Positions 38,001 through 49,478 of a DNA stretch of 64,000 nucleotides are shown here, one piece after another (position 1 is the stretch's first letter; each line of letters starts with the position of its first letter). Below the pieces are notes generated by a model that worked only from the letters and a program-made list of their open reading frames with translations, was not told where the DNA came from and searched no databases. Origin of the DNA: Chrysomallon squamiferum (lineage: Eukaryota > Mollusca > Gastropoda > Neomphalida > Peltospiridae); assembly GCA_012295275.1 (NCBI GenBank), contig CM022674.1, positions 8,764,260 to 8,828,259 of the forward strand, given 5' to 3'. The position numbers were made by a program, and so were the translations under genes.

Positions 38001-40350
38001 ATTACAAATAATGGTCCAAACATTAGTAAGTAACTGATTAATATAAACACAATTCTGAATGAAATAAAAATTATCATGTCAAATTTCTTGATAGCTGAAT
38101 AATGATGTAATAAGCACTTTGAACACAAACGTTCTTGCCCAAGCACATTTTGCAATAAATCTAATTAAACTTTTACCTGACTTATAACTATTTTATTAAA
38201 CAAATACTACGTCACTGCAATGTACCTTTGATATACGGACTTCCATTTTTATCATCTCTAAGACCAAGAATAGGGCGTCTGGAATTTTTCTTTTTTGGGA
38301 TGGGATCAAGCAGGTCAAATATCTGTTCATTGTAAATCTCAGCAAAACTGACCCACACAGAGAATCGAATCTGTCCCTGGTCCGCCACGCTGACTGCAGT
38401 TTCCTCCCGGATACGGTTTTCAAAATCAGCAAACAGGTCACTTGTGTTGTCAGTAGACTCTGAAATAATAATAAAAAGAAAAGATATAAAACAAAATACA
38501 ATTTTTTTTAAGATTTAATAACAGCTTATAGCTGATTGATAATGTTACTGAAACTGTGGATATATCTTTGAAATAAAACACTAAGAATGACAACAGCAGA
38601 AATAACATTATAACACAGCAAGTTTGAAAATCCAACAACAAAAAAAATTACCCAAGTGACGTTCAAAGTTAACTACGTTAATAAAGAGTAACTTTTCATT
38701 TTGATACTAACTATTATTCTAAATTTGTTTTGATATACTTTACCTTTATGCTGTTTATCAAGGGCACTAGATACATTAGAAGAATCTGATGAAACCGTTG
38801 AATTAATCACAGACTGGTCTGAGGCATTTTCACCAAGAAGTGTCATAACATCTTGATCCTTTAACAAAACAGCATTGTAATTTTAATAAGCAAATATTGA
38901 AAAATAGCTGTCTCTTATTAATAATTAAATAAAACACTGGAAGCTACACAGCTAAATTAAAAAAAAAAAAATTTTATAGTGTAGCAAATCTAATAGATTA
39001 TTTCTATAGTCACATATTTTTGGACATTTCTTCATTACCACAACTACACACTTGGTGTGATGAAAAGCATTAAATGTCAGATTCAATACCATTTTTAAAT
39101 TTGAATATTTTCTATGACTCACATCCTCAGAGCACATCTTCATCACTTGTTCTTTAATCTTATTCTCCGTCTGAATCTGATTTGGAGTCAGCTTACATAC
39201 ATCCATGAACATCATTGGTTTGTGGTTCACTGCGCTACACTGCTTAGAATCAATGCTGTTAAACAACACATCCAGTGTCCGAGGCAAAATACCAGCATCA
39301 CGTGGCTTGCCTGGATAGGGTTAATAAAATTGGTAAAAAACATTGTCAGTAGTTATTATATCTGAATCTAAAATTATATTTTCTGAAAAAATATATTATA
39401 TATTAAAATAATAATAAGTGTAATAATCCAGGTGGTGAAAGAAAAAAAGGAATTGATTAAATTTAATTAATTGATCTAAATTATGAAGATTATCATTCAA
39501 AAAATAACAATCATATTAAATATGCATATGAAAGATTTACAATGGGTAATATTCTACAAACTAACCTTGAATTGTGTAAGTTTTTCCAGAACTGGTAATA
39601 CCATAGGTAAACACCAAGCAGTTCTGTCCTTCTATAAAGTTCTGCACGAGGTCAAGCATAGAGGAATCAAAAAATTCTTTCTGTGTTGTTTCCTCTGGGA
39701 ATATTTTAGAAAAAGTGAACCTGTGTATTGTTTTTCCTAGACCATGTGAAAAGTTTCGGTAAGTGTGAGAGTCTTTGGGTGCAGATGTAATTAATGTGTG
39801 TTCATTCTCAATCCTAAAGCAGTTCTGAAACACACAAATTATGTTTTCACTATTAACTGACCTCTAAAACCAGATTTTTCTTTGTTTTGCATACCAATGT
39901 ATGTCAGTGAAATAGTAACATTATTTTAAATATATTTTTAATTACAATGCAACAGTAAAATAATTAACGGGAAACAAATGAACTTGAATACAAAATGATT
40001 ATCATATTGTCATCTAATTATTTATTTATTAGAAGTCAAGATATAAAAAAAAAATTGAAACCAAATTAAGATTCAGAAAATTCCTCTATTTATCAAATAA
40101 TTCTAAACAGTCTTTTCACAGCACAAGAAAATGTTATTACCTGATTTTCTTTTCTATCAAAATCTGCTTGAAAGAAAGGACGAATACGCAGATACACTTT
40201 CATGTGTTCTGCTAAGTGAATTAAGTCATTTTTGTTGAATGTATCCAACAGATTCTTCTTAGCTCCAATAAAGTCGACATCATCATCAATCACTGACTGA
40301 CAGTTTGGATCTTCCAGAATATCTGTGAACATTCGTTCTCTTCCTGACAT
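18647..40350 (-). CDS. KIF20B: Kinesin-6 KIF20-like, long (KIF20B-type) form
   Basis: Exons 1-16 are shared with the short form. Then 33613-33484 (donor uncertain), 29482-26542, 25893-25689, 25406-25254, 24922-24760, 24531-24406, 24054-23347, 23063-22981, 22432-22328, 22121-22032, 21509-21378, 20643-20491, 20224-20122, 19303-19200, 18748-18647. All phases agree, giving about 2,560 residues. The motor is residues ~60-500: P-loop GITSSGKT (~145-152), switch I NHNSSRSH (~367-374), switch II DLAGSE (~402-407). A long Lys/Glu/Leu coiled coil follows, then a basic Ser/Pro-rich tail. The motor resembles vertebrate KIF20B most closely ([28 protein letters not shown]). Family role: plus-end motor of the spindle midzone, needed for cytokinesis. 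The link between 33.48 and 29.48 kb is inferred; the part below 29.5 kb could instead be a separate coiled-coil gene. Confidence 0.75.
19873..20060. repeat. 50-bp tandem repeat in KIF20 intron
   Basis: A unit of exactly 50 bp containing TGTACTTTATTG and TAATTTAAATATTTTATT is repeated about 3.7 times with few differences (repeat starts near 19901, 19951 and 20001, with a degenerate partial copy on each side). Confidence 0.9.
22201..22247. repeat. (TG)n microsatellite
   Basis: Uninterrupted TG run in a kinesin intron. Confidence 0.95.
23347..24054 (-). CDS. Second long coiled-coil exon of the KIF20 locus
   Basis: 708 bases, acceptor ATTTTAAG at its start and donor ACAG|GTAAAAT at its end, phase 1 on both sides (236 codons). 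Continuous heptad-like Glu/Gln/Lys/Leu sequence. It begins right beside a 135-bp (AT)n/(AC)n tract that occupies the end of the preceding intron. Confidence 0.88.
24077..24211. repeat. (AT)n/(AC)n microsatellite
   Basis: Compound run of AT and AC dinucleotides about 20 bp from the acceptor of the exon starting at 24054 (minus strand). Confidence 0.95.
25923..26002. repeat. (AC)n/(AT)n/(AC)n microsatellite
   Basis: Compound dinucleotide repeat in the intron between 26542 and 25893. Confidence 0.95.
26542..29482 (-). CDS. Giant coiled-coil exon of the KIF20 locus
   Basis: A single exon of 2,941 bases, open throughout for about 980 codons. It begins after the acceptor TTGTTATTTTAG and ends at the donor AA|GTGAGT. 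The protein is almost wholly heptad-patterned, rich in Glu, Lys, Leu and Gln and poor in Pro and Gly, i.e. a very long parallel coiled-coil stalk. It starts in phase 1, so it needs a preceding exon ending one base into a codon. The serine- and phenylalanine-rich open frames on the plus strand here are mirror images of the Glu/Lys codons. Confidence 0.9.
29483..33034. other. Large gap within the KIF20 locus; 3' UTR of the short form
   Basis: About 3.5 kb without a supportable coding exon on either strand. Immediately after the short-form stop (33035) it should be the 3' UTR of that transcript, with a minus-strand AATAAA candidate at 32415-32420. The remainder would be intron in the long form. 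I looked for a start codon or extra exon feeding the 29482 acceptor and found none convincing. Confidence 0.6.
33035..40350 (-). CDS. KIF20A: Kinesin-6 KIF20-like, short form with own stop
   Basis: Exons: 40350-40141, 39824-39566, 39310-39123, 38858-38744, 38459-38226, 37969-37858, 37622-37551, 37177-37031, 36714-36549, 36205-35993, 35875-35736, 35536-35374, 35021-34893, 34577-34512, 34270-34226, 33939-33814, 33613-33035. Each junction keeps phase; the total is 987 residues. After the motor (~1-500) come a neck, an acidic DEDDDDDEF run and a short coiled coil. The 193-codon last exon is Ser/Pro-rich then strongly basic ([18 protein letters not shown]), ending NLRHRE before a TGA. Size and basic tail recall KIF20A (890 residues in human), which carries the chromosomal passenger complex to the midzone. 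The start codon lies 21 bases inside an exon with a good acceptor, so there is an untranslated first exon (to 41418). Confidence 0.88.
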
Positions 40351-41417
40351 TGTGAAGTTATTTGTATGAATCTGAGAGTGTAAAAAAATAATCATAATAA
40401 TTAATACTGATAATGATAATTATTTTTTATATTTGTCAAATTTCATCTGTGTATTCACAGTTATAAAATCCTTATAAAATATTCAATATTGAATTATCTT
40501 ATCAAATTAAGTAGTATTATTTTTAAAACTGAAAAGAGAAAAATAAAACTTGACTTCACTAATATCTCAAATGAAGCAAAAGTTGAAATGCATTCTTTTT
40601 TCTTTAAGTAGAAATTGAATTGTTACAATGACAATTTTAATAATATAATATGTGTTTGGAATTTTTTGTAGACCTTATGAATCTAATTTCAGTAAATAAT
40701 GTAAATCTGGAAGAATGCTAAATTTCATTATAACACTAAATTTATTTGCTCTTAGAAATAAACACATTAAATATAAAAATTATGTTCTTATTCCTTCTTT
40801 ATTATTCAGACAGTCTTGTGATTCTATTCCTCTCAAATAAAAAAAAATAATATTAATAATAAAAAAAAAATAATAATAATAAATTAATAATAATTCATTG
40901 TCAAAATAATATGTTTCTGTTTATATGTGTGAACACGTACACTATATCCATTAATATTATATTATATAATGATATATGTTATAGAAAGCTACTGACAATG
41001 AATCGATGAATGACTTAAAAACTTAAAATATTTTATAAAGTAATTAAATATTCATTTTCACTAATACAATAGTAACACCATGATTTGGTCAGTCAGTGAA
41101 TGAATGATCGACTTCTGTTACTGAGAAGACTAGAAACAGAAGCCGAGATGTGACTGATTTAATATTTTATAATTCATTAATTCAAGTAATTGTTACGATG
41201 TTAGTATTTGTTGCTGTTACTAGTGTAACTGTTAGAGGTATGTTTGTTCTTAACGAAGTCTATTTAAGTATTTTCAACTGCCTAAGATATTTATTTAATA
41301 TAACTTAATGATAATTAGTAATAACTTAGCGAATAATTAGATAATCGATCACAATAAAACAAACTATTAATTTTAAAAAGAAACAACGCTAAACCTTTAA
41401 TTACTGTTCAATCTTAC

Positions 41418-41520
41418 CAAGATAAATAGCAAAACATTGCAAATCTCATCAACATCTTCTTTCGCGCTGTCTCTTTTAAATTTATCCAATCAGGAAAAGG
41501 CGGTGTATGTAAAAACCGGA
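41418..41520 (-). promoter_or_regulatory. KIF20 untranslated first exon and promoter elements
   Basis: A strong donor TCTTG|GTAAGATTG ends a non-coding exon at 41418 that would join the acceptor at 40371. Just upstream are TTTCGCGC (41460-41467), a perfect E2F-type octamer, and CCAATCAG (41486-41493), an NF-Y box read on the plus strand, with a CCGGAA ETS-type core near 41517. E2F and CCAAT elements are typical of G2/M genes. The exon holds a short upstream frame (MLMRFAMFCYLS) that stops right at the splice. Confidence 0.55.
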
Positions 41521-42064
41521 ACAAGTTACAAAATAGAAATGACGAAAAACTATATATTATTTTAATAGTTATATTATTTAAAGTGATCTTACTTAATATA
41601 TATAATAACAAAAATTAATTATATGTAATAAATCATAAATAAACAACTAAAAGAGAAAACTGTATTCAATTTAATTTCTCTTAAATTAAACATAGTAATT
41701 TGTAATTAGCTCTATACTATAGACTATAGTCTGCATAATCATAATAACAATGGAAGCAGCAATTAGCCAATAGCACTGCTCAATAGATAATACTAGTACA
41801 GGAATCTATATTATTTAATATAAAAAAAATAGTTTAAAAAAAAATTCTTTAGCAATCTTGCAGTTTATATCAAATATTTTATTATTATTATTATATAAAA
41901 TAAATAAATTTTCACTTTTTAAATTATTATAAATTATTTTGAAATTCAAGCAGATTCATTCATATTATTTATTTTATTTAATTTAATTTAATTTTATTTT
42001 ATTTTCTAATTATTTTTTTATTTTTAATAGCGTGGGACAAATTATTTTACAGCGCAGCATTTCT
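41521..42064. other. Divergent spacer between KIF20 and SF3B4
   Basis: About 550 bp of AT-rich DNA between two head-to-head 5' ends. It probably holds both promoters. No coding region. Confidence 0.6.
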
Positions 42065-42073
42065 ACTTCCGGT
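42065..42073 (+). promoter_or_regulatory. ETS-type site at the SF3B4 5' end
   Basis: ACTTCCGGT, a close match to the ETS/GABP consensus, lies 16 bases before the SF3B4 ATG. Such sites are common at start sites of housekeeping genes. Confidence 0.45.
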
Positions 42074-42077
42074 ACTC

Positions 42078-42086
42078 ATGGCATAA
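42078..42086 (+). other. Two-codon upstream reading frame before SF3B4
   Basis: ATG GCA TAA ends only two bases before the SF3B4 start codon at 42089. If the transcript begins upstream of 42078, ribosomes would meet this minimal frame first. Confidence 0.5.
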
Positions 42087-42088
42087 AC

Positions 42089-45000
42089 ATGTCATCGGCA
42101 CCTATTGCAGAACGAAATCAAGGTCTGTAATCTGTAAAAATTACCAGATACAACTAAGAATAATATATGCATATATTATTGTTATCATGTAGAGTTTTAA
42201 ATCTTATTTTTGCAGAACAAATAGTATATATGTTATATGTTCTTAATTGACTATAACTAACAAGTAACATAAATGTTAAAATGATATACAGTAAGTTGAG
42301 TAACTGAGTAAGTTGAGTAACATTGTTGAATAAAACTTCATCCTCACAGTGACTCACAGTCTTCAGTAAGAGTTTTGACTGGATTATAGAAAGTCGATTT
42401 TAGAAAGTTAACTAATTTCTTTTATTTATCATTAGTTCGGACAAATGCCACACTCAGAGTGATATCCTTTAATCATTAACATGAAAAGACATGAATGATT
42501 ATTTGTTTTTTCTACAGACTACAGATTTCATTTGAGATCTGTCCCTTAATTTTACATTTTTTATTGTAACAGAACAAAATAAAATTATATTTGCAATCAC
42601 TACATCATTCTGTTTTCTTCACAGTAATACATTCATTGTGATCATGATGGTTATTTACTAATTTAGGCCTAATATTACATTATCATTATAGCTTTACAAT
42701 ATATAAATATATATGTATGATCTGACTGCATTTGATTAATATTTCAACTCCTGATTTTACAAACAAATTTATTCCAGAAGTGATATGTCTGATCCGATTT
42801 GAATTCGAATTTCTTTTTTTCCTATATCATAGCTAAGCCAGACTGAATCACTTTTATAAATTATAATAAAATTTTAGGTTTGTTATTCATTGTCTGTTGA
42901 GATATTAAAATTTGTATTCAGTCTAAGAGACAGAATCTACATAGAAAGTTAAAGAATCACACAAAGGAAACAACATTGACTATTAGAGTAAGAATATTTT
43001 ATCTTAATTATTGTAAAACAAATTTAATCATTATTTTTGTATATTTTAATAAACGTTTTTCTGGTTTTTAAATTACAGATGCCACAGTATATGTTGGTGG
43101 TTTGGATGAGAAGGTCACAGAAGCAATTCTTTGGGAATTGTTTCTTCAAGCTGGACCAGTTGGTATGGTTTTTGTTCATGGATATCATTTTTCTTTTTTG
43201 TTATTATTTTCTTCTTCTTGTATTATTTTTTCATTTTATTACTATTATTTTTAATATCAAAATTATAAATTTTTGTTTTTAGTTAATGTGCATATGCCAA
43301 AGGATCGAGTGACACAATCTCATCAAGGTTATGGCTTTGTTGAATTTCTTGGAGAAGAGGATGCTGATTATGCTATTAAAATAATGAATATGATCAAACT
43401 GTATGGGAAACCTGTACGAGTCAATAAGGTAGGGAAAGTACATAAATAAAATTAGTATTTAACCTTTCGTGAATTCATTGTGTTAAAGTTAAGTTCAATT
43501 CACACAATAGCTCTGTTCTTCAGATATGCTTTTATTTTTTATTTATTTTTATAACTTTAAACATATTTATTTACTGCTAAAGACAATATCTTCCAGAGAA
43601 CAACGATTACAACATACAATCCTGTGCTTAATTGCCAGAATATAATGGCCATATATATCCTACTTAATAAAGAAGTATTATTTTCCAGGCATCTGCACAT
43701 CAAAAGAATCTTGATGTAGGAGCAAACATATTTATTGGAAACTTAGACCCTGAAGTAGACGAAAAACTTCTCTACGATACATTCAGTGCATTTGGTGTTA
43801 TTTTACAAACACCAAAGGTAACATTTTGAAGAATTCTTTCTACCTAGCTATCCTTCTTAAAATAACAACAATATATCTATTAGTAACATTTTCAGATATT
43901 TATTAGAAATATGATGAAAAATATATGATGGCTGTTTTAATGTTTTTCTGTTTGATATAGTACTGGAGGTTCTTCAATTAAGAATATTTTTTTTTAAGTT
44001 ATTTTTCTTAGGCAATTAATGAATTATTCCTGTTTATTTTCTGTTTATTCTCTCTTATCTCATAACTAACTATTTTTGTCAATATATATATCTTAATGTT
44101 TTTGACAATATTTTATAAGTCATGTTTTAATTAAACAGATCATGCGAGATCCAGACACAGGAAACTCCAAGGGTTATGCATTTATTAATTTTGCAAGTTT
44201 TGAGGCATCAGATGCAGCGATTGAGGCTATGAATGGGCAGTATCTGTGTAATCGACCTATCACTATATCTTACGCATTTAAAAAAGATTCTAAGGGAGAA
44301 CGTCATGGTTCTGCTGCAGGTAGACTTTCTCATTTTTTAACATTTTGTTGAAAATCTATATTGTGGACCCTTGGTTTTTCAGATACTGGGAAATCTGAAC
44401 CAAATCTGGAAATAACTTATATTATGTTTACATTCATGATTTCCCATAGTTTTGAATTTTCTTGACCAGTTTTTCCCTCTATTAGTCCATGAAATTGGAA
44501 GTCACCAGTACTTTAAAACAGCAAATCAATAAAGATTGTATCTGATGATAAAAAAGAAATCCTTAATTGACAATATGTTTATGTTTATGTTTCAGAGCGA
44601 TTATTGGCTGCACAGAACCCACTGTCGCTAACAGATCGACCGCATCAGTTGTTTGCAGATGCACCTCCACCACCCGCTCAGCCTCCAGCACCAACAAGTC
44701 TCCCGTCTGTGGTGCCACCACCACCACCGCCCTCAAATCTGGCACCTCCAATGATGCCTCCAACATCAGGTGTTCCATGTAAGAAGCATCAAAAACTAAG
44801 AATATAATTTTTTAGCCCAAATTTTAGGTTTACTGTGAAGTATAAACTGCTAATATTTTTGGTTTATCAGCGAAATGTTTTTCTTTTTAAATTGATCTGA
44901 AGGATGCTCAGAATGTCAAAGTTAAGTGTTATGGATCTTTTTTCAGCTTCATCTGTCGCTCCACTGCCACCACCACCTGTGCCTCCTCCATCAATGTCAA

Positions 45001-46114
45001 TGCCAGTTCCACCAATGGGAATGCCACCTTTCCCACCATCAGGAATGATGCCACCAGTACCTTCAGGTAATTTAACTTTAAAATATACCATACATGATCC
45101 AAATAAATAAAGTTGATTTAATTCTCAGTTTATGATTTAAATGATTCTCATTACTAATCTGTTGATAATAAAGTATTACATATGTTGGTTTTAAAGACCA
45201 AAATATGTCTGTCTGATTATATTTTGCTTTAGGTCAAAGTAGTGCACCTTACATGACACCACCTGTCAGCAAACCACAGTATACAACTCCTGGTCAAGGT
45301 AAAAACTTATCCTTGTTTGTAATTTTCAAATGGGATTTGTATAATTTAAAAATCCTGCAATTAGTTTGCAGAAGTTTATTAAACATTTCATTTAGATCAC
45401 TGTTGAATTTGAGAAGAAAAAGGAGATTTTCAACAAAAGAAGATTATTATCAAAAACAAGTTTTTTCATTAATATTATTCAGAAACAGAATTTGAAGTTT
45501 TCTGAAATAGTATGAACTGTGGAGGAAAAATAGTTTTATCTGTTAATAATTTACATAGGTATGTCAGGACCACCACCACCTGGTATGATGCCACCTTCAG
45601 GACAACAAAACAGCTACCCTCCTCCACCACCAGGAATGAGACCACCTCCCCCAGGCTGGAGAGGACCACCACCACGAGGTCCACCACCTCCATTTGGTGC
45701 GTATTGTTTTGTCTTCAGTTATAGTACCTACTTCACAGAATAAATCATAGATAATATTACAACACACACACACAGACACTCACCTCAATTGACATCTATC
45801 TATTATTAATTTTTTTCAGTATTTCTTAATAAATTCAGTTTAAGAGTTTTGAATAAAAGATTGACACTTTGGTGCCATCAGCAATAGTTACCAAGAAATA
45901 ACTAAATTATGAATAATGCTGTGTGATCAGCACAGTTTCAATAACTTGTCTGAATATGTCTAAATATAAATGTTGTTAATTTTTACAACTAGGACGACCA
46001 CCACCTCCTGGAATGAGAGGACCACCACCAAGGGGAATGCGAGGGCCTCCACCGAGAGGCATGAGAGGGCCTCCTCCTCCAGGAGTTAGAGGCCCAATGC
46101 CACCCCGGTACTAA
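42089..46114 (+). CDS. SF3B4: Splicing factor 3B subunit 4 (SF3B49)
   Basis: Ten coding exons: 42089-42122, 43079-43162, 43283-43428, 43689-43817, 44139-44319, 44596-44778, 44947-45066, 45233-45298, 45559-45696, 45993-46114. They join in phase to 400 residues (human 424). Residues ~13-90 and ~100-178 are two RNA-recognition motifs (RNP2 VYVGGL and IFIGNL; RNP1 GYGFVEF and GYAFINF), nearly identical to the human protein. The rest is a Pro/Gly/Met-rich low-complexity tail with RGPPP repeats near the end. Known role: U2 snRNP SF3b subunit that contacts pre-mRNA upstream of the branch point and binds SF3B2 through its first RRM. The donor of exon 6 could be four codons earlier (CAG|GTGTTC). It shares a divergent promoter region with KIF20. 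AATAAA at 46414-46419. Confidence 0.97.
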
Positions 46115-49100
46115 ACAATTTTTGAAAAAAGTATCTGAAAATACATTAAGGAAATAACTTGGAATAGCATATACCTCTTTGGTAGTTAGTAAGTCTTTAA
46201 AAAGATAATTAAAAAATTAAAACATCCAAAAGATGAGACCAGATTTCAGATACAAAAAACTCCACATCTGGGAATGCTTTAAATTTATAAGTAGGTTGAC
46301 TTATACTGAAATACAAGACTCAAAGGTGGACATCAAACTCTGTTTTCTGTTATTCTAGAAAACATTTTATTAGATAATCTTCACATCCAAAGTACCAAAA
46401 GGATATGTAACATAATAAAGGATTGGCCAACTTCAGGGTTAATTTTAAGTCTTATTTTGTTTATGTAAATGTTTAAATACTCGGTTAAGAATATAGTTTC
46501 TAGGTCATCATAATTAATAGTAATTATTTATCAAAATATTTTATTTTCTTGGTCCATTGTACCATTTAATTTTATCATGGTAGTAACAGGTGCAAATGAA
46601 TACATTATACCAGAATTGAAATCATAACTGTTAAATAGTTATTTACATCAGAAAACAATAAATGTGATTGGAAAAAGCTGTAATAAACAGTTCTCAAGTT
46701 TGGTGAAAAAAAAATGGAAATACTTTTGGGGTGTTTTTAGTGTTGAACAAGTTTGTCTGTAATTGTTATCAAGTTATTCTTTCTGGTATTTTAATTATGA
46801 CTGATTTCATTGTAGTCAGTTATCATTATTTTGCTTTTTGTTATCAATGTAAATTCATCAAATCATCAACAGAATGTAAATAAATTTGTTAATAATTGGA
46901 TTGTGTTAATCATCATTTTTCTTTTTGACCAGGTATGGGGCAGTTCCTTAAACTGTTTTTCAGTTTTCTACATGAAATTGAACATTACATTTTATGTGGT
47001 CTTTAATACATTCTTTATAAAAGATGCTTTGTATAACTAAAAGAAAAGATCAGCTAATATCACTTTCACATATTTATTTATGAGTTCCTCATTTAGGCAA
47101 AATAGCATATGTAATCTCTTAAATCATCTCAGTATTTCAAAGGATTTTACAAATATGTTTTAATAGAAAAAATTCAGTCTTGAATGACATCAAAAGTGAT
47201 TATTTTTGATAAAGTGAATATTTGTTAAGGAATTCCAACATTTATTCAAAGAAATCTTTTAAAAAAAAAAATATTAAACCACTGAAAAACTAGGGAAGCA
47301 GTTGCTTAAACTGGAAATAATGCAATGGAAACACTAACTTATGTTAGTAGGTTTAAAATTGAGTGAAAACCACTTGTCCTAAAACTGGAAACCAAATATT
47401 TTTGGGGAAAGATAGTTATAGTTTACTGATTGTTCTGTGAAAAATGTCCAAAACGACAGTTGTGTATGCAAACATGTCCTGTAATTTTTCTAAACAAATA
47501 GACAATAATAATTGCATTTTGGTACTAATAATCCCAATATGATCACACTAGATTCTGCATCTACTTTTAAAAGCAGAAGAGCCATTTTCAGGCTCTTAAT
47601 TACTCCAGTCACAAAATGAATAATTCTGAAATTAAGATGAACATTTTGGAAGAAGGATGATCAAATCTGTGTACATCTGATAGAATAGTTACTGGTTACC
47701 TCTGTTCAGTATTAGATATATATTTTTTACATCAATGAAAGGAAACTTGTGACCACCAAACACTGTTTGGAACAAAATCTTAAAAAATAACAAATACTTT
47801 TTAAATATTTTTATTACCATTCATAGTGAGCAATGAAGAAACAAAAATAGTAAATAATTAAGTGACAAATTATCACAAGACTTAAATTCAGTTTAAATGT
47901 TTTCTTGAACAAACATTTCTAATAATGACCCCAAAATACACAAAATTAATATGTTTGAGTATTTATAAGAATTCTCATCAATTTTATTTTTCAAAACTAA
48001 ATCCAAGAGGTTTCGAATCCAATGTTTGTATTTCTGTTCCCATTTTGTTTAAATTAAACTGGTTTACTCCTCACTAAAGCATAGAATGTTAATTACTAGT
48101 AAGCAAAAAAAAAATAAAAAAAAATAAAGTGATTGATTTTTTTTTTTCTTTTTGGAAGATATAAATACATTTTTAATTTACAGAATTTACTAAAACTAAC
48201 AAATGTGACATGCTGTAGCTATTGCATTGGCAATTATATACCAACTCCCATAAGTGATGCTATTTCCAGGTTGGCACCAACAACTAAATTGCAACAAACC
48301 CTTTCAAGACATGAAACAAACTCTTAATGTAAGTATGTATGTATGTATATGTATATGTATATATTTGTCTGTGTGTGTATGTTTTATTTTCTTGTTTTAT
48401 ATATAAATATATATATTTACTACATTTTCCAAAAGAATTTGTGAAAATTACATTCTGAACAATCAGTCAGCTTTTCACTTTTCTGTTTATTAACAGTTTC
48501 TCAATACATTTGTTTTACAAATAGCATACCTGTAATTATACTGCCCTTTTTTTTATAACTGAACTGATAGTGTTTAGTTCTTAAATTTATTTAAACTATT
48601 TTCTAACAATAATGAATATACTGATAATTTCAGGTTACTCAAAACAATAAATAAGTTTCATAAATCAATTGAGATTAACAAAATGACCAAAAATATAAAC
48701 AATTTTTGTCAAACTTGAAACTGATTTGTAAATAATTTATTAAATTTATCAAATTACACAATTAACAATTATCAATAAAATCTCTGTGATATCAAACTTT
48801 TCGTTATAACACTTAAATAAAAAGGATTTAAATTTGTTGTAAAATATTACCAAAAGTGAAAAACAAATGAGGAATAATTTTTAAAAAGAATGCAGTGGAA
48901 AGTTACCACTAAAACATGGTAACTAAAAGATTCATTTAGAACTTGTAATCATTAACAGCCAGCAATATGCACCACAGCAAACCCATGACTTTTTTCAGTT
49001 AAGTAACTCTTAAAATTAAGTCAAGGCACTGAACGAAAGGCTGATTGGTGCTTAAATTCCTGAAGTTCTAAAAACAAATGGAAAGTGAAAAAGGGAACCC

Positions 49101-49478
49101 TGATAGAAATCTTCAAAGCATAACCCATACTTACACAACATCCATTAAACATCAGCTCTTAATATTTATGTAAAGTTTAACACTAAATTACAAGCTATTT
49201 TTTTATCTCATTTTCACTGCAGTTAAATAAAAAAAATCAATATTCATCATATATTCATCATCAATACTTTTTTTTATTTTTAAATATTCCAACATTCATG
49301 TCAAATTCTAACATTCCACAACAACCAAAATACATTTAAGTCATTCCTGAACTGCATGTTGATATAAACAATTGATTATATTACTGACTTCAGAAGATGC
49401 CAAACCTAAACAAAATAAATAAATAACCTCTTAAAACTGGGAGAAGTTACACTAGAAATAATTACAGGTACAATGACA
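46115..49478. other. Convergent 3' spacer of SF3B4 and PRDM2
   Basis: About 3.4 kb. The left side is the SF3B4 3' UTR with several AATAAA signals (46414, then near 46659 and 46683). The right side is the PRDM2 3' UTR with a minus-strand AATAAA at 49273-49278. A short (ATGT)n tract is near 48331. No coding region that I can support. Confidence 0.65.

Noticed and set aside
46831-47040. 69-codon plus-strand frame
   Set aside because: Hydrophobic and Asn-rich AT-biased sequence in the SF3B4 3' flank with no features of a gene.
48009-48022. TTTCGAATCC, reminiscent of a tRNA or SINE B box
   Set aside because: No matching A box or cloverleaf around it; one base out of register with the consensus.
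48133-48327. 64-codon plus-strand frame with an exon-like end
   Set aside because: Starts in a T-rich run, has no partner exon or domain, and lies in a convergent 3' spacer.
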